Shown: piece by piece, positions 1 to 8,962 of the stretch
Numbering within the stretch: position 1 is the stretch's first letter
Layout of the letters: every line of letters begins with the position of its first letter
Assembly: GCA_044221315.1 (NCBI GenBank)
Contig: JBGAPK010000009.1
Location: 1 to 64,000, forward strand
Direction: 5' to 3'
Length of the DNA: 64,000 nucleotides
Origin: JAFEBO01 sp044221315
Lineage (GTDB): Bacteria; Planctomycetota; Phycisphaerae; Phycisphaerales; UBA1924
Position numbers and translations under genes: made by a program
Notes under the pieces: generated by a model
Told to the model about the DNA's origin: nothing
The model's input: the letters and a program-made list of their open reading frames with translations, nothing else
Databases searched by the model: none

Positions 1-718
1 TGGGGTTGAGGTCGAGGGCGTGTTCAAGTGCGGCGAGGACCTTGGGTGTTTCGGGACGCGGCTCCTGCGTCTTGGGGTCCCAGAGATCCCAGGGGCGGCA
101 ATCCATCAGCGACTCGGCGTAGATCGACGCGATGTCGGCGTCGTCGGGGAATTGGGCGTATGCCTCGGCCATGGCCTGGGCGTAGGCTTTGTCGAGGGGG
201 GCCCTGTCTTCAAAGGTGAACGCAACAGGCGGGTGCGAAGGATCGGAATAGCGGGCCGCGAGCGCCGTTATGAGCGACTGTTCGGCGGGGCTGGCCTTGG
301 ATGAGACGGCCTGGGCCTTCTTGAGCGCATCCCAGGCGGCGATGGCGCGGGGCTCGTCCATGACCGGGTTGTTGATGTGCGGGCCGTTGCAGACCGCGAT
401 GCCCCAATACGCGATGGCGAGGTTGGGATCGAGTTCCGCGGCGTGCTGGAACGACCGGATCGCCTCGTCATGATTGAACGAGAACATCCACGTGAGCGCC
501 TGGTCGAAGTAGCGCTGGGCCTCGGGGTTCTTTGTCGAGACTTTGCGCCCGTAGGAGCCGAGGCCCTGGAAGAGCTGAGGGGGTTGCGGCGTGGCAGCCT
601 GCGCGGCAGGCTCTGTTGCCTGCGCCGTGGCCGAATTGGTCTCGCCAACGCCAAAGAGAGCGAGCGACACGACGGCGGAACGGGCGAGGAACACACGCGG
701 GTGAAGGAATTGGGGCAT
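1..718 (-). CDS. Exported TPR-repeat protein, 3' end outside the window
   Basis: The frame opens at an ATG ending at 718 and stays open to the window edge, so 239 codons are visible and the C-terminus is missing. GAAAGGAG stands about 7 nt before the ATG and fixes the start. The first ~33 residues look like a Sec signal peptide (hydrophobic AVVSLALFGV core, then ...ATAQA). Residues ~60-105 form a TPR-like helix pair (PEAQRYFDQALTWMFSFNHD, then EAIRSFQHAAELDPNLAIAY), and another helix pair is starting where the window ends. No catalytic motif is visible. TPR scaffolds mediate protein contacts, so a periplasmic scaffold is a reasonable guess. It is divergent from ppc across 233 bp. Confidence 0.8.
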   Translation of the reverse strand, partial: MPQFLHPRVFLARSAVVSLALFGVGETNSATAQATEPAAQAATPQPPQLFQGLGSYGRKVSTKNPEAQRYFDQALTWMFSFNHDEAIRSFQHAAELDPNLAIAYWGIAVCNGPHINNPVMDEPRAIAAWDALKKAQAVSSKASPAEQSLITALAARYSDPSHPPVAFTFEDRAPLDKAYAQAMAEAYAQFPDDADIASIYAESLMDCRPWDLWDPKTQEPRPETPKVLAALEHALDLNP

Positions 719-951
719 CGGTGTCTCCTTTCTGCGTGATGACAGGCCGGCGGCCGGGCTCCGCGCGGCGGCCGCGAACGGGCTGTGGGGTACTCGGCCG
801 GAAATCTTACGACATTGTGCAAGCCGGGACCGGCGATGCCTCCGGTCGCTGATAGCGCGTCGGCCAACGGTCACTTCCCGACTTCAGAGCGGGGCAGAGC
901 GACAAGTCCGCCCGGGATCGAAAGCCGAATCGGCTCAACGTACTCTGGTGC

Positions 952-3732
952 ATGACCGAGCGCATCGGCAACTATCTGGAAGGCGTTCTCGACGAGGTCG
1001 CCGCCGGACTCGTTCCTGCATCCACGATTAGCCTGGTACATGAACTTCTCGCGTTCTGCGTTGCCGCGGGCGACACGATCGGCCACGCATCGCACGACGC
1101 GGCGGCGTTAAAGCTCGGGGTGGTGGATACCGCAGACCTCCTGCGGGTGGTCGAGCTGATCACGGCGCGTTTCCATCTCATGAACATTGGCGAGCAACTC
1201 AGCATCGCGCGGATAAACCACGACCGCGAACTCGTGGCGACCTGGGAAACTCCCCGGCGAGAGTCGATCGCCGAGGCAGTCGTGGTCGCCAGGGCGGCGG
1301 GAGTTTCCGCGAGCGGATTCGCCGAATGTCTCTGCGCCGTCCAAGTTGGTCCGACTCTCACTGCCCATCCGACCGAAGCGCGCCGGCGGACGGTGATCAC
1401 CAAGCAGCTGGAGATCGCCGGGGCGGCCAGGACGCTCCGGGGCGGACCACTTACGCCCGGAGACCGGGACAACCTTGAACGGCGGATCCGCGCCGCCGTT
1501 TCGCTCCTGCTGATGAGCGACGACGTGCGTGCCCGCCGCCTGAATGTGGACGACGAGGCCCGCAACGGCCTGTTCTTCCTGACGCATTCGATCTGGCAAA
1601 CCGTGCCCCGGCTCGTACGCGACGTCGAATCCGCCTTCGATTCGATATACGGTGGCGATGCGGGTCTCGCGACGGCTGATCAGCAGTCGCGTCTCAACCC
1701 GTGCGTGCTCAACTATCGCTCCTGGATCGGCGGCGACCGTGACGGCAACCCCGAAGTTACGCACGCGACAACGGATGCAACACTCGCGCTGCTGCGCTCC
1801 GCCGCTCTCGAGCTTTGGGATCACGAACTTCAAGGGCTCGAGCAGGAACTGAGCGTTTCGACCCGCCGCGCCGAAGTGCCTCCGGAGCTGCTCGAGGCTG
1901 TCGAGCTGGATCGGGCCCGATGGCTGCCGGAGAGCGCGATCGTTGCGCAGCGAGGATCCGAGCCTCTCCGGCTGCGTCTCATGCAGATGCGTGCCCGACT
2001 CCGGAGCGATTCCTCGTACACCTCGCGTGCCCTGACGTCCGACCTGGAACTGCTCCGGCGCGCTCTGCGATCGACGCGGAGCCCGTGGCTCGTTCGGTAC
2101 GACCCGCTGGACGACGCGGTTGTGCGTGCCCGCGTGTTTGGCCTGCACCTCGCGACCCTCGACATCCGCCAGCACAGCGCCGTCCACGAGCGCGCGGTGG
2201 GGGAATTGCTCGCGGCGGCGGGCGTGACGGACCGTTACGCCTCGCTCGATGAGGCTTCGCGGCTCGCGATTCTGAGGCGGGAACTCGCCGGGCGCCGTCC
2301 TCTTACCTCCTCGGACACCGGGCTTTCGCCGATGACTCGGGAAGTCCTTCGCACGCTCGATGTCGTGCGTGAATCGATAGCCCGCGAGCCTGCGAGCGTC
2401 CGCTCGTATGTAATCTCAATGACGCACGGCGTGAGCGATGTGCTCGAAGTTCTGCTCCTCATGAAGGAGCGTGGGCTCCAGAGTGCTTCCTCCGACCGAC
2501 CCGCACGCACACTGCACATCGTGCCGCTGCTTGAAACCGTCGAAGACCTTGAATGCGGCCCCGAACTCCTGTCCGCACTGCTTGCCGAGCCGGTTTACCG
2601 CAAACACCTCGAGCAATTGGCGCGGCAGGATGCGGCCGAATCACCGCCTGCGGAGGCGTCTGCTGAACTTGCGCAAGAGGTCATGCTCGGGTACTCCGAT
2701 TCCAACAAGGACGGTGGGTTTCTCATGGCGAACGTCGCCCTGCACAACGCGCAGGAACGCCTCGCGGTTGCGGCGTGCCGGCTGGGCGTAAATATCCGGT
2801 TCTTTCACGGCAGGGGCGGCACGGTCGGCCGGGGTGGCGGGCGTGCCGGGCGCGCGATCCTGGCGGCGCCGGCCGGGGCGCGTTCGGGACGGCTGCGGTT
2901 TACAGAACAGGGGGAAGTGATTTCGTTCCGCTATGCGCTACCCGAGCTCGCACACCGGCACCTCGAGCAGATCCTCAACGCCGCGATTCGTGCAGCGCTC
3001 CCGGTCTCTCCAACGAGGCCCGGCGATGGCGTGCAAGCGAGGGAGAAAGGGTTTGAGCAGCTCATCGCGCGGATCGCGCAGACATCGATGGCCCGCTACC
3101 GCGAGTTCATCGGCGATCCGCGTTTCTGGCCGTGGTTTCTCGCGGCCAGTCCGATGATGCACATCGGCAGCCTCCCGATCGCCAGCCGACCCGTTTCTCG
3201 CGCCGGCGAGGCCGGGTTCGTCTTCGATCAGCTCCGGGCGATCCCGTGGGTGTTCTCGTGGATCCAGATGCGTGCACTCGCGCCGGGCTGGTTTGGTCTG
3301 GGAGCCGCGCTCTCGTCGTGTACGTCCGTCGAGTTCGGCATCCTGCGCGATTACCTTAAAGAGAGCGAGTTTCTTTCGACCGTCCTGGACAACGCGGCGC
3401 AGGAGATGGCCCGTGCGCGAATGTCCATCGCGAAGCGATACGCAGCGCTCGGCCCGCAGGGTGACGCGATGTACGGTGTTCTCGAATCGGAATTTCACTC
3501 GGCCCGCGAGGCGGTGCTCGCGCTCACCGGGCGTACGACCCTGCTGGAACACTCTCCGGTCATCGCGGCATCGATCGCGACGCGGAACCCTTGGACCGAT
3601 GTTCTGAATCTTGTCCAGATGGAACTGCTCGCCCGGTTCCGCGATGCTCCCGATGCCGATCGCCCGGCGCTGCGCGGCGCGATCCTGGCGAGCATCAACG
3701 GGATTGCGGCGGCCATGCAATCGACGGGCTAA
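952..3732 (+). CDS. ppc: Phosphoenolpyruvate carboxylase
   Basis: Carboxylates PEP with bicarbonate to oxaloacetate, the anaplerotic feed of the TCA cycle; cytosolic. At 926 codons it has the usual bacterial PEPC length. The catalytic-His motif LTAHPTEARRRT is at residue ~139, GGDRDGNPEVT at ~263, LGYSDSNKDGGFLM at ~580 and the second active-site loop FFHGRGGTVGRGGGRAG around His619. The extreme C-terminus ends in STG, close to the family's terminal NTG, so the chain is complete. The ATG at 952 has no strong Shine-Dalgarno. It is a monocistronic gene, with 233 bp to the divergent TPR gene upstream and 332 bp to the next gene downstream. Confidence 0.97.
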   Translation: MTERIGNYLEGVLDEVAAGLVPASTISLVHELLAFCVAAGDTIGHASHDAAALKLGVVDTADLLRVVELITARFHLMNIGEQLSIARINHDRELVATWETPRRESIAEAVVVARAAGVSASGFAECLCAVQVGPTLTAHPTEARRRTVITKQLEIAGAARTLRGGPLTPGDRDNLERRIRAAVSLLLMSDDVRARRLNVDDEARNGLFFLTHSIWQTVPRLVRDVESAFDSIYGGDAGLATADQQSRLNPCVLNYRSWIGGDRDGNPEVTHATTDATLALLRSAALELWDHELQGLEQELSVSTRRAEVPPELLEAVELDRARWLPESAIVAQRGSEPLRLRLMQMRARLRSDSSYTSRALTSDLELLRRALRSTRSPWLVRYDPLDDAVVRARVFGLHLATLDIRQHSAVHERAVGELLAAAGVTDRYASLDEASRLAILRRELAGRRPLTSSDTGLSPMTREVLRTLDVVRESIAREPASVRSYVISMTHGVSDVLEVLLLMKERGLQSASSDRPARTLHIVPLLETVEDLECGPELLSALLAEPVYRKHLEQLARQDAAESPPAEASAELAQEVMLGYSDSNKDGGFLMANVALHNAQERLAVAACRLGVNIRFFHGRGGTVGRGGGRAGRAILAAPAGARSGRLRFTEQGEVISFRYALPELAHRHLEQILNAAIRAALPVSPTRPGDGVQAREKGFEQLIARIAQTSMARYREFIGDPRFWPWFLAASPMMHIGSLPIASRPVSRAGEAGFVFDQLRAIPWVFSWIQMRALAPGWFGLGAALSSCTSVEFGILRDYLKESEFLSTVLDNAAQEMARARMSIAKRYAALGPQGDAMYGVLESEFHSAREAVLALTGRTTLLEHSPVIAASIATRNPWTDVLNLVQMELLARFRDAPDADRPALRGAILASINGIAAAMQSTG

Positions 3733-4064
3733 GGCCGGGGCAGGCGGGAGAATACGTCTTCAGGACATGCGCCGAACCCCGGAGCGCAAGTGCTGGCGGT
3801 GTGACCACCTGGGCATGAACTCGGTGTTGCCCGGCACACCGAGCCTGAACACGCAAATGTGAAATTCACGTGAGAGTTCCTTTCAAAGCAACCAAAGTGC
3901 CGAAGCATGCGAAGGAAATGTTCGCCGGGCGGGAAAGCCGGTCGCAAAGAGTGAATGGCGCGTGAAGCGGCGTCCGCGCGGGGGCGGGGGCTATGGTGCG
4001 TGGATTGACGGCGGGATGGCGCGGGTCGGGTTGATCCCGGTTCTCGCGCTACAGGAGACAGTCC
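3733..4064. other. 332-bp intergenic region, no gene seen
   Basis: Neither strand holds a convincing coding frame. An imperfect hairpin with CTCGGTG/CACCGAG arms lies at about 3820-3843, after ppc, but has no T-tract, so I do not call it a terminator. The 3' end carries the AGGAGA ribosome-binding site of the dockerin-type gene that follows. No tRNA-like fold or clear promoter was found. Confidence 0.6.
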
Positions 4065-4937
4065 ATGGATTGTGCTTTGAAAGTGTTCGCGGCGGCGCTC
4101 GCAGGTTGTATCGGCGGGAGCGCGCTTGCGGTCTGGGGTGTGAAGTACGAGGTGAACGCTGGTGCCGGCTGGACGACGGCGGCGACGGTGGACGTTTCCA
4201 GCGGCCCGAAGAGTGTTGACTTCCGGATCAGCGTCTATCACGATGGCGCCGAGCACCTCCTGCCGGGATTGGGGAGCAATCTCACTGCATGGGCGCCACT
4301 GCGATTGTGCAATTCGCAGAGAGTCACCAACTTCGGGAACCCGCTCTTTGGCGACGGTCTGGTGTCGTTCAACCTAGCGGTCAGTGTGTCCAACGCCAAG
4401 GCGCTGGTTCACTCCCAGGCCGGTTCGGACTTGATCCTGGGAACGCCAAATTCGATCTATTCGTTCGCGTCCGATACTGCGCTGGGAGCAATCAATCCCC
4501 GGCCGCAGAAACTCGAGACTCAGTATTACGCGGGAAAGCTGCTCATCGGAAACAGCGGTGCGGCTGCAAAGGCCAGAACGATCACTTTGACGGCGAACAC
4601 GTTCGCCTATCCAAACGCGGGAATCGGGACGGGTGGGGCTTTTGGCGCGAGCTTCTATGCGTCATCGACTTCGTCGAACTGGGGAGTGGCGACGGAGGCC
4701 TCCACGACCATTCCCGCGGTCATCACGGTCGCCGCGCCTTGCCCAGGGGATCTGAATAGCGACGGTGTGGTGGACGATGCGGACTTCACGCTGTTTACGC
4801 TCGCGCACGACCTGTTGGACTGTGCCGATCCGTCCATGCCCGCCGGTTGCCTCGCCGATTTGAATTGGGATGGGCTAGTCGACGACGCCGATTTCCTGAT
4901 CTTCGCTGCTGCGTACGACGCCATTGTGTGCCCGTAA
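4065..4937 (+). CDS. Secreted protein with C-terminal GC-type dockerin-like domain
   Basis: The ATG at 4065 is preceded by AGGAGA at the right spacing and followed by a signal peptide (residues 1-23, hydrophobic VFAAALAGCIGGSALAV). Residues ~25-220 are a Gly/Ser/Asn-rich beta-type region with no family I can name. The C-terminus (~223-290) holds two EF-hand-like loops of dockerin type, DLNSDGVVDDADFTLF and DLNWDGLVDDADFLIF, each bracketed by Cys and ending in VCP. Such tails are common on exported planctomycete proteins and are thought to bind Ca2+ and attach proteins outside the cell. No cohesin partner is visible here. Two more proteins with the same tail lie at 45591 and 46926. Confidence 0.85.
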   Translation: MDCALKVFAAALAGCIGGSALAVWGVKYEVNAGAGWTTAATVDVSSGPKSVDFRISVYHDGAEHLLPGLGSNLTAWAPLRLCNSQRVTNFGNPLFGDGLVSFNLAVSVSNAKALVHSQAGSDLILGTPNSIYSFASDTALGAINPRPQKLETQYYAGKLLIGNSGAAAKARTITLTANTFAYPNAGIGTGGAFGASFYASSTSSNWGVATEASTTIPAVITVAAPCPGDLNSDGVVDDADFTLFTLAHDLLDCADPSMPAGCLADLNWDGLVDDADFLIFAAAYDAIVCP

Positions 4938-5008
4938 GGCGCCGGAAAGCGCCCGGGCCGGCCTCCTTCGGATGCGCTGTTGGAAGTTGCCAATCCCTAC
5001 GATTGCCA

Positions 5009-6232
5009 GTGATCGCACGCCAAACCAAGGGCAAAGTGCTCGTCGCCATGTCCGGCGGCGTGGACTCCTCCGTTGCCGCCGCGTTGTTGCAGCAGGACGG
5101 CTATGAAGTCGTGGGCTGTTTCATGCGCCTGGGTTCGCCGGGTGAATCGCTCGATGCACTGGTGCCGTACGAGGAGGCCGCGGCATGCCCCGCTCCGGCG
5201 ACGGGGCGGACCATCCGGATCGGGCACCAGGGGTGCTGCTCGATCAACGACGCGGCGGATGCGCGTGCTGTCGCGGCGCAGCTGGGCGTGCCTTTTTACG
5301 TGTGCAACTTCAAGAAGGACTTCGGGCGGATCATCGAGTACTTTGCGGGGGAATATGCCGCGGGACGGACGCCGAATCCTTGTGTGCGCTGCAACGACTG
5401 GCTGAAGTTCGGGAAGCTTCATGACTACGCGCAGCAGATCGGGGCCGACTTTGTCGCGAGTGGGCACTACGCGCGGATCGGGCGCGATGCGGAGGGTCGG
5501 GCGACGCTGCTCCGGGGGATCGACGGCGACAAGGACCAGTCGTACGTGCTGTTCGGTGCGACGCGCGATCGGCTGGAGCACATGATGCTCCCGATCGGCG
5601 GGCTTGAAAAGCCGCGGGTGCGCGAACTTGCGAAGGGGTTCGGACTGCCCGTTTTCGACAAGCCGGACAGCCAGGAGATTTGCTTCGTTCCGGACAATGA
5701 CTATTCGGGGCTTCTGGAGCGGCGCGATCCGACGCTGGCTCGCGAGGGGGAGTTTGTTGATACGAGCGGACGGAAAGTGGGAACGCACGGGGGTCAGCAC
5801 CAATTCACGGTTGGGCAGCGGCGGGGACTGAATCTGGCGCTCGGGTATCCGGTGTATGTGGTGAACAAAGATGCCACGACGAACAGAGTCACCGTGGGCC
5901 CGAAGGGAGCGCTCGGATGCACTTCGTGCGAGTGCGGCGAGGCGAACTGGCTGGTGGATGTGGGGGTGATCGGCATTTCCAGCGCGGAGTGGTGTCCTGT
6001 TCTTGCCAAGTACCGCTACAACACTCCGTCGGCGCTGGCGCGTGTCCGTTTGCGCGCTGATGCGTCGATCGGATCGCACTCGCCTTCCGGCCGGCTTGGA
6101 ACATTTGAGGTCGAGTTTGGTTCGGCGCAGGAGGCGGTCGCTCCCGGACAGGCGATGGTGCTCTACTCGCGCGCGAAGCCGGACCTGGTGTTAGGGGGCG
6201 GATGGATCTCCGGCGTCCATGCTCGTGCATAG
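5009..6232 (+). CDS. mnmA: tRNA-specific 2-thiouridylase MnmA
   Basis: Thiolates U34 of Lys/Glu/Gln tRNAs, using sulfur relayed to a catalytic cysteine. I place the start at GTG 5009, which puts the ATP pyrophosphatase P-loop SGGVDSS at residue ~15, as in the family; the open frame extends further upstream but runs into the dockerin gene. The first catalytic Cys is in TPNPCVRCN (~115) and the second in DSQEICFVP (~210). QFTVGQRRGLNLA marks the central domain, followed by the beta-barrel domain. At 407 residues it is longer than the ~370 of E. coli MnmA, partly because of an insert after the P-loop containing GHQGCCSINDAADARAVA. It lies 71 bp behind the dockerin gene and 46 bp before the YbjQ-like gene. 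Confidence 0.95.
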   Translation: MIARQTKGKVLVAMSGGVDSSVAAALLQQDGYEVVGCFMRLGSPGESLDALVPYEEAAACPAPATGRTIRIGHQGCCSINDAADARAVAAQLGVPFYVCNFKKDFGRIIEYFAGEYAAGRTPNPCVRCNDWLKFGKLHDYAQQIGADFVASGHYARIGRDAEGRATLLRGIDGDKDQSYVLFGATRDRLEHMMLPIGGLEKPRVRELAKGFGLPVFDKPDSQEICFVPDNDYSGLLERRDPTLAREGEFVDTSGRKVGTHGGQHQFTVGQRRGLNLALGYPVYVVNKDATTNRVTVGPKGALGCTSCECGEANWLVDVGVIGISSAEWCPVLAKYRYNTPSALARVRLRADASIGSHSPSGRLGTFEVEFGSAQEAVAPGQAMVLYSRAKPDLVLGGGWISGVHARA

Positions 6233-6278
6233 ACGCTTGAATGGACGGCGGTGAGGGCTTGGACTCGGAGGGCACGCG

Positions 6279-6623
6279 GTGACACAGCACGCCGACATTC
6301 TGGTTTCAACGACGTTTCATCTGGAGGGGTACAAGATCGTGCAGTACCTTGGCGTGGTGCGCGGGATCATCGTGCGAGCGCCGACGATCCGGCAGGGGAT
6401 CTTGGGCGGGCTCAAGAGCATCATCGGAGGCAGTATCGGTGCGTATACCGATATGTGCGATCAGGCCCGCCAGCAGGCGTACGACATTCTGATCGAGCAC
6501 GCGCGAGCGGTGGGTGCGAACGCGGTCGTGGGGCTGCACTATGACGCGTCGGAGCTGGGAGGTGCCGCGGCGGCGACGGAAGTGCTTTGCTACGGAACAG
6601 CGGTGGTGATAGCGAAGGATTGA
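6279..6623 (+). CDS. YbjQ/UPF0145-family protein
   Basis: A small cytosolic protein of 114 residues starting with GTG, with GGAG about 12 nt upstream. It matches the YbjQ (UPF0145, PF01906) fold by length and by the hallmark stretch VVRGIIVRAP, then GGxxxAYTDMCDQARQQA, then ARAVGANAVVGLHYD. The family forms homopentamers and is loosely described as heavy-metal binding; its biochemical role is not established, so I assign no reaction. It stands alone between mnmA and the efflux operon. Confidence 0.88.
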   Translation: MTQHADILVSTTFHLEGYKIVQYLGVVRGIIVRAPTIRQGILGGLKSIIGGSIGAYTDMCDQARQQAYDILIEHARAVGANAVVGLHYDASELGGAAAATEVLCYGTAVVIAKD

Positions 6624-6742
6624 CGGGGGCTATGAACGCGGGATTCACCCGGAATCGGGAACGATTCGAAGCAATAGCGAGGCCTCTCCGGCGGTTTTCC
6701 TTCATAGACTCGTAAGGCGGAAGAGCTCGGCCGGAGTGCTCG

Positions 6743-8218
6743 ATGAGAAAGCTGGTTGTTTGGCTGGTCATTCTGGGGTTGCTCGGCGGGGGTGCGGCGT
6801 ATGGGTATCAGTGGTATCGCGCGCGGGGAAAGACGGATGCTGCGTCGTATCGCACCGTCGCCGTGAAGCACGCGGACATTGTTTCGAGCATCAGCGCGAC
6901 GGGAACGATCGTGCCCGAGGACGTTGTGGATGTCGGTGCGCAGGTGAACGGGCTGATCGCGAGTTTCGGGCTTGACAAGGATGGCAAGCCGGTTGACTAC
7001 CGGTCGGAAATCGATGAGGGCGCGGTACTGGCGAAGATCGACGATGCGCTCTACCTCGCGGATGTCTCGACTGCGGAGGCGCAGTTGGCGCAGGCGAGAG
7101 CGCAGGTGAAAGTGGCGGAGGCGAACAAGTCGCAGGCGCAGGCGAAGCTGGATCAGGCCGAGCGTGACTGGGCTCGGGCGCAGAAACTGGGACAGAGCAA
7201 GGCGATCTCGCAGGCGGACTATGACGCGGCCAAGTCGAGCTACGAGCAGGGGACCGCGAACATCGCGCTGTCGGACGCGTCGATCGGCCAGGCGAATGCG
7301 CAGGTTTCGATGGCCGAGGCGTCGGTCATGCGGGCGAGAAGGAACCTGGCGTACTGCACGATCAGGGCGCCGGTGAGCGGCACGGTGATCGACAGACGGG
7401 TAGAGATCGGGCAGACGGTTGTGGCGAGCATGAATGCGCCGAGTCTGTTTCTGCTGGCAAAGGACCTCACCAAGATGAAGGTGCTCGTGCAGGTGAACGA
7501 GGCCGATGTGGGCCATGTGATCGTCGGGCGGCCTGTCACATTCTCGGCCGATGCGTTCCCGGGCGAGACGTTCAAAGGCGTCGTGCGGAAGGTGAGGCTG
7601 AACGCGACAATGACGCAGAACGTCGTGACGTACACGGCGGAGATATCCACCGATAACCCGGACCGCAGGCTTCTTCCTTACCTGACGGCGAACGTGCGGT
7701 TCGTGATCGAGCAGAATGAGGATGCGATGGCGGTGCCGAATGCGGCGCTGCGCTGGGCGCCGACGGGCGGGCCGACAGAGGCGGCCGCGCCGAGCTCGAT
7801 GCGGGCTTCGGGCGGGAACTCGCCCTCGGGAGAGGCCGGCAAGCCCGCGTCCGGCGACGCGGCGAAGTCTCCGGACGGGGCACGCCCCGGCGGCACCGAT
7901 ACAGCGCGGCAACGGCCTGCCCGCGCCAACGGGCCGGACGGAGCGCCCCGTGCGGACCGTTCCGGGCAGCGCGGAGCATCTCGACGCGGGACCGTGTGGG
8001 TACTGAGCGAGGGGGGCCCGCGCCCTGTAGAGGTGAAGGTCGGGATTTCCGACGGGTTGCTGACCGCGGTCGAGAGCGGGGATCTGAAGGATGGCGATCA
8101 GGTAATCGTGGGAGAGGCGGTCGCGGGAGGGCCCGGAGCGAGCGGAACGACCAACCCGTTTGCGCCTGCCAATCCGTTCGGCGGTCGCCCGGGTGGTGGC
8201 GGGGGCGGGCGGCGGTAA
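6743..8218 (+). CDS. macA: MacA-type periplasmic adaptor of a tripartite efflux pump
   Basis: Membrane-fusion protein linking the inner-membrane ABC transporter (next two genes) to the outer-membrane channel (fourth gene). It has an N-terminal membrane anchor (residues 3-22), a barrel-sandwich/lipoyl half (SISATGTIVPEDVVDVGAQV), a long alpha-hairpin rich in Ala, Gln and Glu (~105-205), the second lipoyl half (IRAPVSGTVIDRRVEIGQTV) and a beta-barrel domain. Unlike classical MacA, the C-terminal part (~345-430) carries a Gly/Pro/Ala/Arg-rich low-complexity linker, and the protein ends in a Gly-rich run. GGAG precedes the ATG by 7 nt. Translation probably couples to the ATPase gene 3 bp downstream. 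Confidence 0.93.
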   Translation: MRKLVVWLVILGLLGGGAAYGYQWYRARGKTDAASYRTVAVKHADIVSSISATGTIVPEDVVDVGAQVNGLIASFGLDKDGKPVDYRSEIDEGAVLAKIDDALYLADVSTAEAQLAQARAQVKVAEANKSQAQAKLDQAERDWARAQKLGQSKAISQADYDAAKSSYEQGTANIALSDASIGQANAQVSMAEASVMRARRNLAYCTIRAPVSGTVIDRRVEIGQTVVASMNAPSLFLLAKDLTKMKVLVQVNEADVGHVIVGRPVTFSADAFPGETFKGVVRKVRLNATMTQNVVTYTAEISTDNPDRRLLPYLTANVRFVIEQNEDAMAVPNAALRWAPTGGPTEAAAPSSMRASGGNSPSGEAGKPASGDAAKSPDGARPGGTDTARQRPARANGPDGAPRADRSGQRGASRRGTVWVLSEGGPRPVEVKVGISDGLLTAVESGDLKDGDQVIVGEAVAGGPGASGTTNPFAPANPFGGRPGGGGGGRR

Positions 8219-8221
8219 GTC

Positions 8222-8962
8222 ATGGACGATCCGCTGATCAAACTCAGAGAGATCCGGCGCACGTTCCACGTGGGCGAGATCAGCGTGCATGTCCTGCGTG
8301 GGATATCTCTGGAGATCGCACGCGGGGATTACGTCGCGCTGACGGGGGCCTCGGGTTCGGGGAAGACGACGCTGATGAACCTCCTGGGTTGCTTGGACCG
8401 TCCGACGTCGGGCGAGTACTGGCTCGACGGGCAGGAGGTGTCGGCACTCTCGTCGGATCGGCGTGCGATGATTCGGAACAGGAAGATCGGCTTTGTGTTT
8501 CAGAGTTTCAATCTCCTGCCCCGGACGACGGCGCTGGAGCAGGTGACGATGCCGCTGGCGTACACGGCGAGCGGGCTGAGCGAGCGTGAAGCGAAGAAGC
8601 GTGCGACGGAACTCATGGCGATGGTGGGGCTTGGCGAGCGGCTGGATCACACGCCGAGCCAGTTGTCGGGCGGTCAGCAGCAGCGAGTGGCGATCGCGCG
8701 CGCGCTGATCAATCGGCCGCCGCTGCTGTTCGCGGACGAGCCGACGGGCAACCTGGACTCGCGGACGACGGCGGAGATCCTGGAGATGTTTGACCGGCTG
8801 AACCGCGCGGAGGGGATCACTATCCTGCTGGTTACGCACGATCCGAACGTGGCGACGCACGCGAGGCGGAATATCCGGCTGAAGGACGGGATGGTCGAAT
8901 CGGACACGGTTCGTGAGGGGCCGGCGCCGACGCATGAGCCGGCGGAAAGGCAGGTCGCGTGA
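8222..8962 (+). CDS. MacB-type ABC transporter ATPase subunit
   Basis: Cytosolic nucleotide-binding subunit that drives the permease encoded next. Walker A is GASGSGKTT (~41), the Q-loop sits in FVFQSFNLLPRTT, the signature is LSGGQQQRVAIARAL and Walker B is LLFADEPTGNLD, followed by the His switch in VTHDP. At 246 residues it belongs to the LolD/MacB ATPase family. E. coli MacB fuses ATPase and membrane domain; here they are separate genes overlapping by 4 nt (GTGA). The substrate cannot be read from sequence; macrolides, peptides, siderophores or lipid-linked products are all possible for the family. Confidence 0.95.
   Translation: MDDPLIKLREIRRTFHVGEISVHVLRGISLEIARGDYVALTGASGSGKTTLMNLLGCLDRPTSGEYWLDGQEVSALSSDRRAMIRNRKIGFVFQSFNLLPRTTALEQVTMPLAYTASGLSEREAKKRATELMAMVGLGERLDHTPSQLSGGQQQRVAIARALINRPPLLFADEPTGNLDSRTTAEILEMFDRLNRAEGITILLVTHDPNVATHARRNIRLKDGMVESDTVREGPAPTHEPAERQVA

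Noticed and set aside
1108..2187. 359-codon minus-strand frame opposite ppc
   Set aside because: Shadow frame without signal or motif; ppc is complete on the plus strand.
3820..3843. Terminator after ppc
   Set aside because: Hairpin arms are present but no T-tract follows and the loop is large.
6590..8935. 781-codon open frame on the minus strand opposite macA and the ATPase gene
   Set aside because: Arg/Pro/His-rich translation typical of a GC-rich shadow frame; the plus strand encodes clear efflux proteins here.
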